From positions 1 to 23,391 of the forward strand of contig CAZWSC010000045.1 in NCBI GenBank assembly GCA_964636385.1: a stretch of DNA of 23,391 nt, read 5' to 3'. The position numbers were made by a program, and so were the translations under genes. This document shows positions 21,574-23,391 of the stretch, piece by piece. This DNA is from CAZWSC01 sp964636385 (GTDB lineage Bacteria; Eisenbacteria; RBG-16-71-46; CAIMUX01). Position 1 is the stretch's first letter, and each line of letters starts with the position of its first letter. The notes below the pieces were generated by a model. It was not told where the DNA came from and searched no databases. It saw only the letters and a program-made list of their open reading frames with translations.

Positions 21574-22845
21574 ATGAGAAGCCGTCTCCGCAAGGAGGAA
21601 GTCGTGACGGTAGGAGTGTTGGCCGAGAAGGGACAGTCGAACACGGAGATTGCCCGGACGATGGGGGTGACCGAGGGCGCGGTGCGCTACCACCTTCGCC
21701 GGGCGGCCGTTGGGGCGCAGGACGGCCGGCGGAACAAGCCGGCCAAGGCGGACACGGTGGGCGAGGTGATTCGGGAGTGGGTGTCGAGCCGCGAGCGGCA
21801 TGGGGGCCGTCCGGTGAACGTGCGGGATCTGCACGAGCACCTGGTGAGCGAGCATGGGTACGAGGGTTCGTGCAAGTCGGTCCTACGTTGGGTGCGGTCG
21901 CACTTCCCGCCTCCGAAGATCCGGACGTATCGACGAGTGGAGACTCCTCCCGGCGCCCAGACGCAGACCGACTGGGCGCAGTTCCCTCGGGTCGACCTGG
22001 GCGAGGGCCCGGAGGAGCTTTCTGCGCTGGTGATGGTGCTGAGCCACAGTCGGATGCCGTCGGTGGTCTGGAGCCGGTCGAAGGACGAGCTGTCGTGGCT
22101 TGCGGCGCACAACGGGAGCTTCCGGCGTCTGGCCGGTGTGGCGGCGGTGAACCGGATCGACAACGTGAAGACTGCGATTGCTGCGGGTGCGGGGGCGTGG
22201 GGGACGATCAACCCGACCTACCGGTCCTATGCCCGCTCGGTCGGGTTTCACATCGACGCCTGCGGTCCGAGGCGGCCGTTCGAGAAGGGGAAGACGGAGG
22301 CGAAGGTCCGGCTGGCGCGGTTGTTGGTGGATGTGGAGCGGCGCCGGTATGACGGCTTTGACGATCTGCAGGACTGGACGGACCGGCGGGTGCGGCTGTG
22401 GGCGGAGCGGGCGGTCTGCCCGGCGACCGGTTGCACAGTGGTGGAGAGCTGGGAGCGAGAGCTTCGCCACCTGGCACCTCTTCCGATCCTTCCCGAGCCG
22501 TTCGACATCGCTGTGGAACGGCCGGTGTCGCGCGACTGTCTGGTCTCCTTCGAGGGGCGATCGTACGCGGTTCCATTCGCACACGCCGGGCGGACGGTAG
22601 AGGTGCGCGGATGCGCGGGAATGGTGCAGTTCCTGGCCGAGGGGCGGGTCGTGCGCGAGTACCCTCGCGGGACCGAGCAACGGTTCCTCCTCGATCAGAC
22701 CTGCTACGAGGGGGAGGCGACCGATCGGGTCCTGGCCCCTCCTCCGCTCGGGCGCATGGGCCGGCGTCTTCAGGAGATTGCGCAGATGCCGGTCGAGGAG
22801 CGGCCGATCGACCTCTACGCCGCTCTTGCGGAGGTGGCCCGATGA
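21574..22845 (+). CDS. istA: IS21-family transposase IstA
   Basis: IstA is the DDE transposase that cuts and joins the IS ends, working with the ATPase IstB. The 423-residue product has an N-terminal helix-turn-helix (about 18-42: KGQSNTEIARTMGVTEGAVRYHLRR) and a catalytic core with candidate DDE residues D133 (QTDWAQF), D196 (RIDNVKTAI) and E242 (KGKTEAKV). A C-terminal beta region (about 330-390) follows. ATG 21574 follows GGGGAGGG. The stop overlaps the istB start (ATGA). No frameshift is seen, so it appears intact. Confidence 0.93.
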   Translation: MRSRLRKEEVVTVGVLAEKGQSNTEIARTMGVTEGAVRYHLRRAAVGAQDGRRNKPAKADTVGEVIREWVSSRERHGGRPVNVRDLHEHLVSEHGYEGSCKSVLRWVRSHFPPPKIRTYRRVETPPGAQTQTDWAQFPRVDLGEGPEELSALVMVLSHSRMPSVVWSRSKDELSWLAAHNGSFRRLAGVAAVNRIDNVKTAIAAGAGAWGTINPTYRSYARSVGFHIDACGPRRPFEKGKTEAKVRLARLLVDVERRRYDGFDDLQDWTDRRVRLWAERAVCPATGCTVVESWERELRHLAPLPILPEPFDIAVERPVSRDCLVSFEGRSYAVPFAHAGRTVEVRGCAGMVQFLAEGRVVREYPRGTEQRFLLDQTCYEGEATDRVLAPPPLGRMGRRLQEIAQMPVEERPIDLYAALAEVAR

Positions 22846-23391
22846 GCACAGCGATGAAGGGGCGAGTCGACGCGGACGCCACCCGGCAGTTACTCGAGCA
22901 GCTTGGGCTGACCCACGCGGCCGAGAGCCTGCCACGGCTGTTGGGCGACGCGGTCAAGGAGGAGATTCCCGTCCATCGGTTCCTCGACCTTCTGCTCCAG
23001 ACGGAGCAGAGCCAGCGGGAGGAAAGGCGGATCAAGACGTCGCTCAAGCTCTCGGGGCTGCCGACCGGCCAGACTCTGGGCAGCTTCGACTGGGCCTTCC
23101 AGCCGGGGATCGAACGGAGTCGGATCGAGACTTTGGCCACCTGTGCGTGGATCCGCGGGCACGAGACGGTCCTGGTGTGCGGCCCGCCGGGAGTCGGGAA
23201 GACACATCTGGCCGTTGCTCTCGGCGTTAAGGCAATCGAGAACCGCTTCTCCGTGTCCTTCTACCGGCTCCAGGATCTGCTTCACGCGATGAAGCAGGAC
23301 GCCGAGGCGCCTCCCCGCCGGCTCCGCGGGAAGAAGTACATGAGCGTCTCGCTTCTGGTGGTCGATGAGGTGGGCTTCCAGCCGATGAACC
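22842..23391 (+). CDS. istB: IS21-family ATP-binding helper IstB, 3' truncated by window
   Basis: IstB is an AAA+ ATPase that assists IstA in target selection. 183 residues are visible, with a Walker A motif GPPGVGKT (114-121), Walker B LLVVDEV (171-177), and the N-terminal helical region typical of IstB. ATG 22842 overlaps the istA stop TGA (22843-22845), the usual translational coupling. The C-terminus is beyond the window edge; nothing suggests disruption. Confidence 0.93.
   Translation, partial: MSTAMKGRVDADATRQLLEQLGLTHAAESLPRLLGDAVKEEIPVHRFLDLLLQTEQSQREERRIKTSLKLSGLPTGQTLGSFDWAFQPGIERSRIETLATCAWIRGHETVLVCGPPGVGKTHLAVALGVKAIENRFSVSFYRLQDLLHAMKQDAEAPPRRLRGKKYMSVSLLVVDEVGFQPMN

Larger units (their letters stand above)
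21454..23391 (+). mobile_element. IS21-family insertion sequence, left part (right end outside window)
   Basis: The element holds istA and istB in the standard order with overlapping stop and start. The left end is proposed at TGTCC (21454), exactly where the recombinase frame loses similarity. Inside it are TGTCC/GGACA arms, a repeated GGACAC (21461-21466, 21485-21490), and a repeated TAGTCGGT (21471-21478 and 21527-21534), consistent with the multiple transposase-binding repeats of this family. The right inverted repeat and the target duplication lie beyond 23391, so the exact boundary is inferred. Confidence 0.8.

Noticed and set aside
22208..23140. Long minus-strand frames across istA and istB
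   Set aside because: Low-complexity Arg/Pro/Ser-rich translations with no motifs; the plus strand carries clear IstA and IstB signatures.

Overview
The window is GC-rich bacterial chromosomal DNA. About 16 kb is one uninterrupted plus-strand run of the conserved str/S10/spc/alpha ribosomal super-operon. It runs from the last codons of tuf through rpsJ-rplC-rplD-rplW-rplB-rpsS-rplV-rpsC-rplP-rpmC-rpsQ, then rplN-rplX-rplE-rpsN-rpsH-rplF-rplR-rpsE-rpmD-rplO-secY-adk-map, then rpmJ-rpsM-rpsK-rpsD-rpoA-rplQ. The order is canonical except that infA is missing between map and rpmJ. Eight of these genes appear to start with GTG or TTG (rpsJ, rplW, rpmC, rpsN with GTG; rpsC, rpsE, rpsM, rpsK with TTG), each behind a good Shine-Dalgarno sequence. 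S14, S4 and L36 are all the zinc-binding (cysteine-containing) forms. Several proteins carry non-core extensions: L5 at the N-terminus; L17, S5, S3 and RNA polymerase alpha at the C-terminus.

Downstream of rplQ (16.3-20.1 kb) lie two divergently transcribed genes for exported proteins. One is a small, probably beta-barrel, envelope protein on the minus strand, which ends 9 bp from rplQ. The other is a 905-residue secreted M14 zinc carboxypeptidase ending in a FlgD-Ig/T9SS-sorting-like domain. That tail type, with a Gram-negative-looking barrel protein, suggests an FCB-type or related candidate phylum (for example the Eisenbacteria/Krumholzibacteria kind), but this is inference and no lineage marker here is decisive.

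From 20.2 kb to the end is a tRNA gene with a mobile insertion beside it. A tRNA-Asn(GTT) with its own TTGACA promoter overlaps, at its 3' end, the 3' end of a convergent large serine recombinase gene. That gene is broken at about 21454 by an IS21-family element (istA-istB), whose left end is visible and whose right end lies outside the window. The natural reading is an integrated element at tRNA-Asn whose recombinase was later disrupted by the IS. The missing catalytic N-terminus should lie beyond the right edge.

Many short spacers of the ribosomal run contain a perfect GC-rich inverted repeat just before the next ribosome binding site. None is followed by a T-tract, so I do not call them intrinsic terminators; they look more like mRNA-level control or processing structures, or chance in GC-rich DNA. 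I see no CRISPR array, rRNA or clearly new multi-gene defence system. The least ordinary parts are the tRNA/serine-recombinase/IS21 nest and the modified ribosomal operon (no infA, long protein tails, the 35-nt rpsE/rpmD overlap).
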